A stretch of 64,000 bases of DNA from Cyclobacteriaceae bacterium (lineage in GTDB: Bacteria > Bacteroidota > Bacteroidia > Cytophagales > Cyclobacteriaceae), in contig JANQPQ010000004.1 of the NCBI GenBank assembly GCA_028285445.1, forward strand, positions 175,469 through 239,468. Direction: 5' to 3'. Made by a program: the position numbers and the translations under genes. Shown piece after piece: positions 50,579 through 59,303 of the stretch. Below the pieces are notes generated by a model. The model saw only the letters and a list, made by a program, of their open reading frames with translations, was not told the origin of the DNA and did not search any database. Numbering within the stretch: position 1 is the stretch's first letter; every line of letters begins with the position of its first letter.

Positions 50579-53137
50579 ATGCGCATACTACTTTCACTAA
50601 CGCTGTATATACTACTGGTAGGCGCTACTTATGCACAAAACCCTACTTTGGCGGGAAAGGTAGTCGATGGGCAAACTGGTGAGTCACTGGCGTTCGTTCA
50701 CTTAATTGTAAACAACAGCAGGCTCGGGACCACCACAGATATTGATGGCCGATTCCAAATAAACACGCGACTGCAAATAACATCCCTTACACTTAGCTAC
50801 GTGGGTTATAAGCGGTTATCCATCGATCTCCAGGAGCATCTCAACAATAACCCTAGTCAAAAACGTTCAGCATTAATAATAAGAATGCAGCGTGAAACAG
50901 TGGTATTGGGGGGCGTAGTATTTAATGCCGGCGAAAACCCCGCACATCCCATTATCAGGAAAGTAGTTGAAAATCGAAAAATCAACAACCCAGAAAAGAT
51001 TAAATCCTTCAAGTATAAGTCATACAACAAATTTCTAATTGATGCCGACCTTAGCGAGGAGGAACTTGAAGATGACGAAACTGCCGAATTCCTGGAGAAG
51101 AGATACTTGTTCCTAATGGAGTCTATAACCGAGCGCAAATTCCTGCGCCCCGATAGAAGCAAGGAAATTGTTATAGCCAACCGCGTATCCGGGTTGCGCA
51201 ACCCACTTTTTACTACCCTCGCAAATTCCTTCCAACCTTTTTCGTTTTACAACAATTACATCTCAATAATTAACAAGAACTACCTCAACCCTATTAGTCC
51301 GGGCAGCTTTAAAAAATACTTCTTCAACCTGCAAGACTCCATTGAAGATGTCAACGGAAAGATCTACATCATTAGCTTCGAACCACGAAAGCGCAATTTT
51401 GATGGTTTGAAGGGCCTGCTTTACATCCATACCAAAAAATATGCAGTGCAAAGTGTAATTGCTGAAACTGCCAATCTTATTGGGCACCTGGTTGATAATG
51501 CGGAAGCAAAGGTTGAAAAAGTTGATGAAGATGTTGCTGGCAATCCTTTTTTACAGGAAGAAATAAGAAGAGAATTGGAAGAGGACCTGGCTGAAGAAGA
51601 TCAGAGTTCGGCAGAGGAGGAAGTAAGCTTCTCAGTGAGAATTCAACAAAAGTATGAACTTATTGATGATGAATACTGGTTTCCCAGTCAACTCAATACC
51701 GATTTTTCTCTGTTTGCGCAGGAAGATGCTGACGAGGAAAACACGTTGATGGGCGTTGGCAGAAGCTACCTATCCGAGGTAGAGCTACTGGCTGAGGTGA
51801 AGAGGAAGGAGTTCGATAGAATAGCGGTGGAATTCAACCCAAGAGCCAATAAAAGAGACAGCAGTTATTGGGCCGAACAAAGACCAATTCCCCTTGATGC
51901 CCGCGGTATAGACACCTATCAATATATAGATAGCGTGGGCCGAGCAGTGAATATTGACAAATATGTAACCGCATTCAGCGCCATCACCACAGGTAAAATA
52001 CCGGTCGGCCCGGTAGACCTGGATATAAAACGTTTCTTTGACGTAAACCGCTATGAAGACGTAAGGCTTGGTCTTGGTTTTCATACCAACAAACGGGTTT
52101 CCAAAATCTTCACCTTAGGGGGATATTTTGGCTACGGGTTTGGTGATGGGGATATTAAGTATGGAGGGGATTTTAGATTGGACCTTACACGCAAAAACGA
52201 GATATCGTTACATGCGCTCTACACGAAAGATATACTTGAATCTGCCAGCACCAAATTCTACCTCGATAACAACCCCCTATCTTCAGAACCCAACAGACGC
52301 TTTTTAATTAGCAACTTCGACAAAGTGGAAAACCTAGAATTTGGTTTGAGTTTCTATTTCCTCAAATACCTTGATGTGAAGGCCTCATTCAGTCAAAATC
52401 AAAAGCAAGTAACAACCAGCTATCAATTCCTTCCGGATGTCGGCGACCCAGCCAACACGCTGACCCAATTCGATTTTGCAGAAGCGAAAGTTGGCCTAAA
52501 GTATTCTTTTAGGGAAAAGTATGTGGAAGTGTTTGGACACAAGGTATCGTTAGGAACCAAGTATCCTGTGATATGGGTTAATTATACTAAAGGCTTCGAT
52601 GACATTGGAGATGGTATGTTTGACTACTATAAGGTCGATTTCAAATTTCAAAAGTCTTTTCTCTGGAGAGGTTTTGGAAAGCCATCATTTACCATCAAAG
52701 CCGGCTATGCCTCCGGAGCAATTCCTTACACAAACTTATACAATGGCAATGGTAGCAATGTAAGCTTTCTCCCTCTGGAGTCAGCCAACACCTTTCAAAC
52801 TATGGAACTCAACGAGTTTCTAAGTAGTAGATATGTGGCGCTCTATTACAGCCATGAAATTGGCAAGATTGTTATCAACCGGCGCAAAAGCGTACCCACT
52901 TTCATCCTAAATACCAACATCGGGTTCGGTGAATTGGAGAACCCGCAACAGCACCTAAACTATCCATTTAAAACCATGGAAGAGGGATATTACGAATCTG
53001 GAATGACCATCAAGAACATTTACAAGGCCGCCATCCTTGGATTTGGTGTGGGAGTATACTATCGCTATGGCCCATATGATTTCGACAAAACGATAGACAA
53101 TTTTGCTTTCAAGATTACTTCGTCTATTTCGCTATAA
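50579..53137 (+). CDS. DUF5686 outer-membrane protein with CarboxypepD_reg-like domain
   Basis: An 852-residue outer-membrane protein. Signal peptide (MRILLSLTLYILLVGATYA), then a carboxypeptidase-regulatory-like domain (LAGKVVDGQTGESLAFVHLIVNN, ~22-105), then the DUF5686 region with a long acidic stretch (~330-350, many Glu/Asp) and a C-terminal barrel. The DUF5686 family is restricted to Bacteroidota and unexplained. The ATG at 50579 starts the signal peptide; the frame opens nine codons earlier. Its end overlaps the convergent D-threonine-aldolase gene by six bases. Confidence 0.85.
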   Translation: MRILLSLTLYILLVGATYAQNPTLAGKVVDGQTGESLAFVHLIVNNSRLGTTTDIDGRFQINTRLQITSLTLSYVGYKRLSIDLQEHLNNNPSQKRSALIIRMQRETVVLGGVVFNAGENPAHPIIRKVVENRKINNPEKIKSFKYKSYNKFLIDADLSEEELEDDETAEFLEKRYLFLMESITERKFLRPDRSKEIVIANRVSGLRNPLFTTLANSFQPFSFYNNYISIINKNYLNPISPGSFKKYFFNLQDSIEDVNGKIYIISFEPRKRNFDGLKGLLYIHTKKYAVQSVIAETANLIGHLVDNAEAKVEKVDEDVAGNPFLQEEIRRELEEDLAEEDQSSAEEEVSFSVRIQQKYELIDDEYWFPSQLNTDFSLFAQEDADEENTLMGVGRSYLSEVELLAEVKRKEFDRIAVEFNPRANKRDSSYWAEQRPIPLDARGIDTYQYIDSVGRAVNIDKYVTAFSAITTGKIPVGPVDLDIKRFFDVNRYEDVRLGLGFHTNKRVSKIFTLGGYFGYGFGDGDIKYGGDFRLDLTRKNEISLHALYTKDILESASTKFYLDNNPLSSEPNRRFLISNFDKVENLEFGLSFYFLKYLDVKASFSQNQKQVTTSYQFLPDVGDPANTLTQFDFAEAKVGLKYSFREKYVEVFGHKVSLGTKYPVIWVNYTKGFDDIGDGMFDYYKVDFKFQKSFLWRGFGKPSFTIKAGYASGAIPYTNLYNGNGSNVSFLPLESANTFQTMELNEFLSSRYVALYYSHEIGKIVINRRKSVPTFILNTNIGFGELENPQQHLNYPFKTMEEGYYESGMTIKNIYKAAILGFGVGVYYRYGPYDFDKTIDNFAFKITSSISL

Positions 53138-54226
53138 CTGCCTGAGTTGGTTTAGGCTCTCCCCGGTTGTTGTAATGAAGCCACCCATTAGGTCGGCAGT
53201 TAAACAAGAATGGGCCGGAAGAATGCCAACTGAATCACCAACATTGAGTTTTTTAAATACTTCAGAAGTTACAGCTAATACGCCATGCTCTTGTGAAACA
53301 GACTTCAGGTAATTGCCAGGAAAGCTGTCACTCCAACCGTTAGCGGTGAATTCCGCATACTTTCCAAATACCTTGATGTTATCTTCTATTAGAAAATCTT
53401 TTGAGAAATGAACAGCACCACCGTGGACAATTATTTCATTTCTGCTTTCGATTTTCTCAACCACCGGCACGGCCATGCAAATGGAGATATTCTCTTCCTT
53501 ACAAGAGCCTATTTGCGCCTGGCTCAAATCGTAGAACACAAAATTGCCTGGTCTTATTTCATCTATGCCATTGAAGTGAGTGGCGGTACTGCAAGTGGGC
53601 GTGTCTCCCATTGAAAGTTCTGGCCTGAAATTGCCCGTGGAGAATTCTTCCTGGAGTTGGATTAAGGAGTCAATTGTATTTTGGTGAATTAGTCTTATCT
53701 CCTCCAGGGAGCTTGCATCGTAGGAATGACCCGGGTGAGAATAAAAGCCCCTCCACTTAAGGTGTTGACTTTGCCGGGCTTTTGAAATAATTGATTGTAT
53801 TCTCTCCGTTTCATTAGGTCTTACTCCGGTACGAGGGTAACCCGTATCAATTTCAATGTAAAAATGTAGATCAGCAGTAAGCTCCTTTGATAACTTATCT
53901 GCTGTACCTTCGCTATTGACCAGGACGGTGAAATAACCCTTTGAGGCCAAATTATTGATGATGTCAATTTCTCCAGGATTTACGGGGAATGCCACCATTA
54001 TTTGATTCCAGCCATCTTTGGAGAAGTAGGAGGCCATGGTCAGCGAAGAAACAGTAATGCTTTCAACCCCAAATTGCCTGTACCATTTAGCAATATCGTG
54101 TGATTGATGACTTTTCATATGGGGGCTAAACTTGACCCCAAAGGCAGCTGCACGGTCTGCCATATTTTTCAGGTTGCCAAGCGCCTTATCCTTGTCAACT
54201 AACAATGTGGGTCTGGTAATTTGCAT
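53132..54226 (-). CDS. D-threonine aldolase / D-serine dehydratase-like PLP enzyme
   Basis: A 364-residue fold-type III PLP enzyme. The N-terminal TIM barrel carries Lys38 (SPHMKSH), the aldimine-forming residue. A HSC motif near the C-terminus (His339, Cys341) matches the zinc site of eukaryotic-type D-serine dehydratase. The RPGNFVFYDLSQAQIG segment is conserved. Likely activity is on D-threonine, D-serine or a similar hydroxy-amino acid. No signal peptide. It is separated from DUF2911 by a terminator and read alone. Confidence 0.88.
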   Translation of the reverse strand: MQITRPTLLVDKDKALGNLKNMADRAAAFGVKFSPHMKSHQSHDIAKWYRQFGVESITVSSLTMASYFSKDGWNQIMVAFPVNPGEIDIINNLASKGYFTVLVNSEGTADKLSKELTADLHFYIEIDTGYPRTGVRPNETERIQSIISKARQSQHLKWRGFYSHPGHSYDASSLEEIRLIHQNTIDSLIQLQEEFSTGNFRPELSMGDTPTCSTATHFNGIDEIRPGNFVFYDLSQAQIGSCKEENISICMAVPVVEKIESRNEIIVHGGAVHFSKDFLIEDNIKVFGKYAEFTANGWSDSFPGNYLKSVSQEHGVLAVTSEVFKKLNVGDSVGILPAHSCLTADLMGGFITTTGESLNQLRQL

Positions 54227-54235
54227 CTGTTTAAC

Positions 54236-54260
54236 AAAAATCCCGACAAGGAGTCGGGAT
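54236..54260 (-). terminator. Terminator after the DUF2911 gene
   Basis: On the minus strand ATCCCGAC, loop TCCTT, GTCGGGAT (54260-54240), then TTTTTGTT. It stands 25 bases after the DUF2911 stop and just before the PLP enzyme start codon (54226), so it separates the two units. Confidence 0.85.
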
Positions 54261-54285
54261 AATTCTATGCTCTTATCTTTATTTC

Positions 54286-54864
54286 TTATTCACCTGATCC
54301 TTCAATTTGCAAGTCTAGTCTGGCTTTTTCCCAGGAGAAACTTAAACTTGAGTCAGTTACGTCATACAGCAACTCTTCCTGAACATCGTCGGCCCAGCCT
54401 GGGGTAACAGTTAACCTCAATACGTCTTGGGCGGCGTCGTAAGCGAAAGCTCCCCATTCATCCCAGTCTTTGTTGAAGATTACCGTCCACTCGTCTTGTT
54501 CCGGAATCATAAATAGGGCGTATCGGCCGGCCGGAAGGTCTTCCCCGTTAATCTTCACATTAGCATCAAACTCTATTGCTGTTGTAGCATTGGCACCAGC
54601 CCGCCAAACTTTGCCAAAGTCCTCAAGCTCTCCCCAAATCTGCCTGCCACGCACTGATGGCGACCCATAGTCTATTTTGACATTCACCCCCGCAATATTA
54701 CCTGAGGCTTCTCGCCTGGGGCTTGGTATTTCCTCTTCAGGAACTGTTTCTGCGGATTCTTCGCTTTCGGCAACCTCGGACTCCGCATCGGTATTGCTGC
54801 CCCCGCAACCATAGAAGCATATGGTCACTGAAAGCAGGACAATCCAAACTACTGATCTCTTCAT
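54286..54864 (-). CDS. DUF2911 lipoprotein
   Basis: A 192-residue lipoprotein (VTICFYGC, Cys ~20). An acidic, Ser/Glu-rich linker (residues ~25-50) is followed by the DUF2911 domain: VKIDYGSPSVRGRQIWGEL, FGKVWRAGANATTAIEFDANVKINGEDLPAGRYALF and WTVIFNKDWDEWGAF. The function of DUF2911 is unknown; it is common in Bacteroidota. It lies 25 bases after the amidohydrolase gene and may be its partner. Confidence 0.93.
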   Translation of the reverse strand: MKRSVVWIVLLSVTICFYGCGGSNTDAESEVAESEESAETVPEEEIPSPRREASGNIAGVNVKIDYGSPSVRGRQIWGELEDFGKVWRAGANATTAIEFDANVKINGEDLPAGRYALFMIPEQDEWTVIFNKDWDEWGAFAYDAAQDVLRLTVTPGWADDVQEELLYDVTDSSLSFSWEKARLDLQIEGSGE

Positions 54865-54889
54865 TTGATTTAGTATTAGTTTTTAACCT

Positions 54890-56614
54890 CTAATTCTTGT
54901 ACACTATCTCACCACCAATAATAGTCATGGCTACCTCGGTAGTAAGCAATTCATCCTCACTAACCGTCATAATGTCTTTGGTGAAAACCGTGAAGTCTGC
55001 TAGTTTTCCAACTTCAATTGATCCTTTCACATTCTCTGCAAATTCTCCATAGGCCGCATCTAATGTATAGGATCTTAGTGCTTCCTCCCTTGTCATTTTT
55101 TGATCAGGTTCAAATCCACCTTCTGGCATGCCTTTCAATGTTCTTCTTGAAACTGATGCGTAAAATGAGGGAATTGGGTTTATTGGCTCTACGGGTACAT
55201 CAGTTCCATTAACGATAATAGCGCCACTTTCTAGTAGCTTTTTCCATACATAAGCACCATCAACAATTCTCTGTTCTCCAAGCCTGTCGATAGCCCAAGG
55301 GCGGTCTGAGGCCATATGAATTGCCTGCATGGCAGGTATTACCTTTAGCTGGCCAAACCGTGGAATATCATTCGGATGTAGGTGCTGAGCGTGCTCTATT
55401 CTGAAACGATGATTGGCGGCACCTTCGGGGTTCTCGTTAAATGCTTGCTCATATCTGTCTAGCACTTCCTGGTTTGTTCTGTCTCCTATGGCGTGTGTAC
55501 AAACCTGGAAACCATGCTCTAGTCCCTTTTGGCTTACGTCAAGCACGAAATCCATAGGCATAGTCTCGTGACCGAAATGGTTTGGTCTATCGGTGTATTC
55601 CGCAAGCAACCACGCACCTCTGGAACCCAATGCGCCATCAGCATTCAGCTTAATAGAGCGGATAGTGAGTAGGTTGTCGGTTGTGTCAAACTCCGGCCCC
55701 CTCTCAAACCAGGTCTCCAACAATTCAGGATCTCTGCCGGTTAGCATAACATACATGCGAACTTTCAACTTACCCTCAGATTTAAATTTCTTCATTAGGT
55801 CGATAGTACCCTGGCCGGCACCGGCATCATGGAAACTGGTAATCCCATTGCGGTGGCATGCCTTTATGGCCAATTCAAGGGCCTGCTCGTTTCTCTCTTC
55901 TGTTGTCTCTGGTACATACTTGGTTATTAAGCCCATGGCCCTTTCATTGAAAACTCCTGTGGGATTTCCCAGATCGTCGGTAATTATTTCGCCACCATCT
56001 ACCAAATCCTCGCTGAAACTTTCAACAGACAATTGATTAACTCCGGCAATTTCCATTGCCTTGGCATTGGCGAAACCAGCGTGGCCACTGGCATGTCGCA
56101 GAAAAACTGGATTATCAGGGGAAACTTCGCTGAGCTTTTTGTGGGTTTGAAAACCCTTAACAACCTCCTCCGGAGTTTCATCCCATTTACTTTGATGCCA
56201 ACCCCGTCCGGTTATCCAATCACCGGGTTGGGCATTTCGCACAGCCTCCGCAACCATCTCAACCATCTCATTATAATTCGCTATTTGATTTAGATCCAGG
56301 TTAAGCTCATTAAAGCCAAGTCCCATCATATGCCCATGGCCTTCAATTAGTCCTGGTGTTAGAGTTTTTCCTTCAAGATCTATTACTTCGGTACCCTCTC
56401 CCACATGCGCATCCACCTCAGCACTTGTCCCCACGAAGACAATTCTTCCATTGGAAACAGCAATAGCTTCAGCCATGGGCTGACTGTCATTAACTGTATA
56501 GATAGAACCGTTCTTTATCACCATATCGGCAGGCTCTTGTTGTGGCCCGCAGGCATAGCAAAAGAACGCAACAGCAATAGCTATAAATCGGTTAAGCGGC
56601 TTGGTTATTTTCAT
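54890..56614 (-). CDS. Amidohydrolase family lipoprotein (YtcJ-like)
   Basis: A 574-residue exported hydrolase. Lipoprotein signal (AVAFFCYAC, Cys22). The metal-binding start GLIEGHGHMMGLG (two His), the central HDAGAGQGTID, CTHAIGDRTN and the final GTDVPVEPINP are the YtcJ/AHS pattern with a TIM barrel. These are zinc-type hydrolases of amide bonds, often of unknown substrate. Export to the periplasm suggests use on nutrient amides. It is followed by DUF2911 with a 25-base gap. No helper genes. Confidence 0.9.
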   Translation of the reverse strand: MKITKPLNRFIAIAVAFFCYACGPQQEPADMVIKNGSIYTVNDSQPMAEAIAVSNGRIVFVGTSAEVDAHVGEGTEVIDLEGKTLTPGLIEGHGHMMGLGFNELNLDLNQIANYNEMVEMVAEAVRNAQPGDWITGRGWHQSKWDETPEEVVKGFQTHKKLSEVSPDNPVFLRHASGHAGFANAKAMEIAGVNQLSVESFSEDLVDGGEIITDDLGNPTGVFNERAMGLITKYVPETTEERNEQALELAIKACHRNGITSFHDAGAGQGTIDLMKKFKSEGKLKVRMYVMLTGRDPELLETWFERGPEFDTTDNLLTIRSIKLNADGALGSRGAWLLAEYTDRPNHFGHETMPMDFVLDVSQKGLEHGFQVCTHAIGDRTNQEVLDRYEQAFNENPEGAANHRFRIEHAQHLHPNDIPRFGQLKVIPAMQAIHMASDRPWAIDRLGEQRIVDGAYVWKKLLESGAIIVNGTDVPVEPINPIPSFYASVSRRTLKGMPEGGFEPDQKMTREEALRSYTLDAAYGEFAENVKGSIEVGKLADFTVFTKDIMTVSEDELLTTEVAMTIIGGEIVYKN

Positions 56615-56729
56615 GGGAATGGTTGGGTCTTACCCCTTCTGGATTAAAAGTTTAAACATAATTGTAATTTATTTCATTTTCAACGTTCTTTTGCTAAACC
56701 CAAAATTTAAGACGTCTCCACCAAGCATC

Positions 56730-57434
56730 ATGAAATCATCTCTTAACAGATTCCTGGTATCGCTAATAATTGCCGGTTCCGTGCTGGGATCAACTAATCA
56801 TAGCAAGGCACAAGAAGTAGGTGTTTCCTTCTCATATTTCCTACCTAAAGATGGCTATTTTTCAACACCCATAAGTCCATTTTCATTCAGGGGGCTAGGG
56901 GCCAATCTCACACCATACTTTGCGCTTGAGACTGGTTTTACCTTATATCGCATGTCAGGCTTGAACATCAAGGACATTCCTTTCGAATCAAAGGAACCAC
57001 TAATTGGGCCCAACTTCACCCTGCTCATTCCCGCTGAAGCTGTAATTCAATTGGTTGGTCAGAAACAAGAATTTAGGATTCGGGGAGGCGGGTTTGCCTT
57101 TCTTACTTTTGATAATAAACTGAATGAAGGTAACATAGATAGGGCCCTAAGAACATTTCACAATTGGGAAGTGGTAAACTCCGATTTCGAGTTTGATAGC
57201 AAACTTGGTCTGGGTATTCACTTTGGGGCAGAATATATCATCTATGTAACCAACCAGTTTGGGATATCCCTGGGCGGTAATTATTTTATTGGCGATGCGG
57301 ACCTGGGCCTAAATGGGAGTTATGTGGGCGGTGACGCAGTCAACGGTCTGCAAACTGTTACCGCTGATTATCCAGATTCCAAAATCGACTTCACTGGGCT
57401 TGAAATATCTCTTGGTGTAATATTTACCAATTAG
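56730..57434 (+). CDS. Small outer-membrane beta-barrel protein
   Basis: A 234-residue protein with a signal peptide (VSLIIAGSVLGSTNHSKA). The mature part alternates hydrophobic and polar strands with aromatic girdles (VGVSFSYFLPKDGYF; LTPYFALETGFTLYRM; GISLGGNYFIGDADLGL), and ends LEISLGVIFTN. It fits an eight-stranded OMP-b-brl/OmpW-type barrel. The ATG at 56730 is chosen over the frame's earlier ATG at 56601, which lies upstream of the signal. It is divergent from the amidohydrolase gene. No partner is recognisable. Confidence 0.75.
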   Translation: MKSSLNRFLVSLIIAGSVLGSTNHSKAQEVGVSFSYFLPKDGYFSTPISPFSFRGLGANLTPYFALETGFTLYRMSGLNIKDIPFESKEPLIGPNFTLLIPAEAVIQLVGQKQEFRIRGGGFAFLTFDNKLNEGNIDRALRTFHNWEVVNSDFEFDSKLGLGIHFGAEYIIYVTNQFGISLGGNYFIGDADLGLNGSYVGGDAVNGLQTVTADYPDSKIDFTGLEISLGVIFTN

Positions 57435-57491
57435 CCCCAGGCGGGATATTAACATCCTTACATCTTTTTCTGGTAAATTCCCGTATATCTT

Positions 57492-57526
57492 GGTTATACC
57501 TGATAATTACTTATTTAGGTATGACC
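57492..57526. promoter_or_regulatory. Inverted repeat upstream of the DUF885 gene
   Basis: GGTTATACCT (57492-57501) and AGGTATGACC (57517-57526) match at nine of ten positions around a 15-base centre. It overlaps the TATCTTGG element (57486-57493), so a bound protein could block transcription. Confidence 0.4.
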
Positions 57527-57548
57527 CGAAGTATTTGACCTTGTAATA

Positions 57549-58865
57549 ATGTTCAGAATCCTGTCATTGACGTTAGCAACGGGATTGCTAATGTCGGGAT
57601 GTAGATCCAATAAGCAAGAGATCCCTGCCGAATTCGGCATTGATGACATTGCTGAGTCCTACGTAAAGCTATCACTTGAAATAGGCCTTTACGACAACGA
57701 CTATGTTGACGCTTATTATGGGCCTGATGAATGGAGATTGGAGAAAATACAGTCAGGTAATGAAGAATTCCCATACGACGAACTGAAGTGGAAAACATCA
57801 AAGCTCTTACATTCTTTGGAAGAACTTGATCGGGGTGAATGGGACGAACTACAAACGCTGAGATATAATTACCTCTATAAGCAAATAATTGCAGCCAAGA
57901 CAAAAATTATGATGATCTCTGGTCATCAGCTACCATTTGATGAAGAATCCAAGCAGCTATATGACGCAGTATCTCCTAAGAATGGTGCAGAATACTACGA
58001 TCAGTTGCTAACAGAACTTGATCAAATTTTGCCTGGAAGCGGTGATTTGGCTGAGAGATATCAGTCATTCAGTGAGGAGTTCATTATTCCTCCAAACAGG
58101 CTGGATACTGTTTTTCGTACTGCCATAGCAGAAGCACGGCAGCGTACCACCGCTTTTATTGACTTACCAGCCAACGAAAATTTCAAGTTGGAATATGTTA
58201 CTGACAAGTCTTGGTCAGGTTATAACTGGTATCAGGGTAACAGTTTCAGCCTAATCCAAATCAACACAGACCTTCCTATTTATATTGATCGAGCTATTGA
58301 TTTAGCCAGTCATGAAGGTTATCCTGGCCATCATGTGTATAATGTCCTGCTCGAAAAAACACTAGTGCGAGAATTGGGTTGGATTGAATTTTCAGTGTAT
58401 CCCCTGTTTAGCCCTCAATCTTTGATTGCCGAAGGCTCCGCAAATTTTGGAATTGAAATGGCTTTTCCGGGGGAAGAAAGGTTAAACTACGAAAAAGAAG
58501 TACTATTCCCTCTGGCAGGAATTGATCCGGCTAATGCTGAATTATACTTTCGTGTACAGGCATTGAAGAGCAAACTGAATTATGCTGGAAATGAAGCTGC
58601 CAGGGCTTATCTGGATGGCGATATCAGTCGCGAGGAAGCCGCAACGTGGCTCACAAAATATAATTTCTCATCGCCAGAGAGGGCCCTTCAGCGAACCAGA
58701 TTCTTCGATCAATACCGCAGTTACGTCATCAACTATAATCTTGGCAAAGACCTGGTGGCGGACTACATTAAGAAACAAGGTGGAACTACAGACAATCCGG
58801 AAAGGAGGTGGGAGATATTCGCTAACCTACTTTCTACACCAAGAACCGCTGCTTTACTCGAATAG
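57549..58865 (+). CDS. DUF885 putative metallopeptidase lipoprotein
   Basis: A 438-residue lipoprotein (TGLLMSGC). The DUF885 hallmark HEGYPGHH (residues 255-262, two His and a Glu) marks a gluzincin-like zinc site; the later EGSANFGIEM supplies the third ligand. Usual DUF885 proteins have about 570-600 residues, so this is a shorter form lacking part of the N-terminal helical region. DUF885 proteins are predicted to be exported carboxypeptidase-like hydrolases. TATCTTGG at 57486 and an inverted repeat lie upstream. Confidence 0.85.
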   Translation: MFRILSLTLATGLLMSGCRSNKQEIPAEFGIDDIAESYVKLSLEIGLYDNDYVDAYYGPDEWRLEKIQSGNEEFPYDELKWKTSKLLHSLEELDRGEWDELQTLRYNYLYKQIIAAKTKIMMISGHQLPFDEESKQLYDAVSPKNGAEYYDQLLTELDQILPGSGDLAERYQSFSEEFIIPPNRLDTVFRTAIAEARQRTTAFIDLPANENFKLEYVTDKSWSGYNWYQGNSFSLIQINTDLPIYIDRAIDLASHEGYPGHHVYNVLLEKTLVRELGWIEFSVYPLFSPQSLIAEGSANFGIEMAFPGEERLNYEKEVLFPLAGIDPANAELYFRVQALKSKLNYAGNEAARAYLDGDISREEAATWLTKYNFSSPERALQRTRFFDQYRSYVINYNLGKDLVADYIKKQGGTTDNPERRWEIFANLLSTPRTAALLE

Positions 58866-58895
58866 TATTGCTATATTGAGCTAAACTCAAATGTT

Positions 58896-59300
58896 ATGAA
58901 AGCATTAATCACTGCTTTGATCCTTGCTGTTTCAGTTTCCGGTTGTATACATAACTTAGATATTGAGACCCCAATTGACAACTTCCCAATTGTTGCCAAT
59001 ACCGCAGACGCATACACGTTCACCGTACTTGGGAATGATGCTAATATCAACAGGCAAGATAACCTTAACTTCAGCACTGATGTAGTAGTTGCATCGCTAA
59101 CAATTAGTAACTACGGGGCAGGAGATGGCACCTTGCGCATTACCGACAGCAATGGGGAGATAATATTCGAAGAGACCTTAAACGGCGACAAGGTAGTGGC
59201 AAATGCAGAACTAGCGGGCAAACTCCCGCAATCGGTTGCAATAGATATGACGGATTTTTCCGGCCACATAGTTTTTGCTTTCTCAGCAAAAGACGAATAG
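58896..59300 (+). CDS. Small lipoprotein, unknown function
   Basis: A 134-residue lipoprotein (MKALITALILAVSVSGC, Cys17). The mature part is a single beta-rich domain (strands such as FSTDVVVASLTISNYG and GTLRITDSNGEIIFEETL) without recognised family, and without obvious metal or catalytic residues. It follows the DUF885 gene by 30 bases and converges on the transporter gene, three bases away. The position suggests but does not prove cotranscription with DUF885. Confidence 0.7.
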   Translation: MKALITALILAVSVSGCIHNLDIETPIDNFPIVANTADAYTFTVLGNDANINRQDNLNFSTDVVVASLTISNYGAGDGTLRITDSNGEIIFEETLNGDKVVANAELAGKLPQSVAIDMTDFSGHIVFAFSAKDE

Positions 59301-59303
59301 CCA

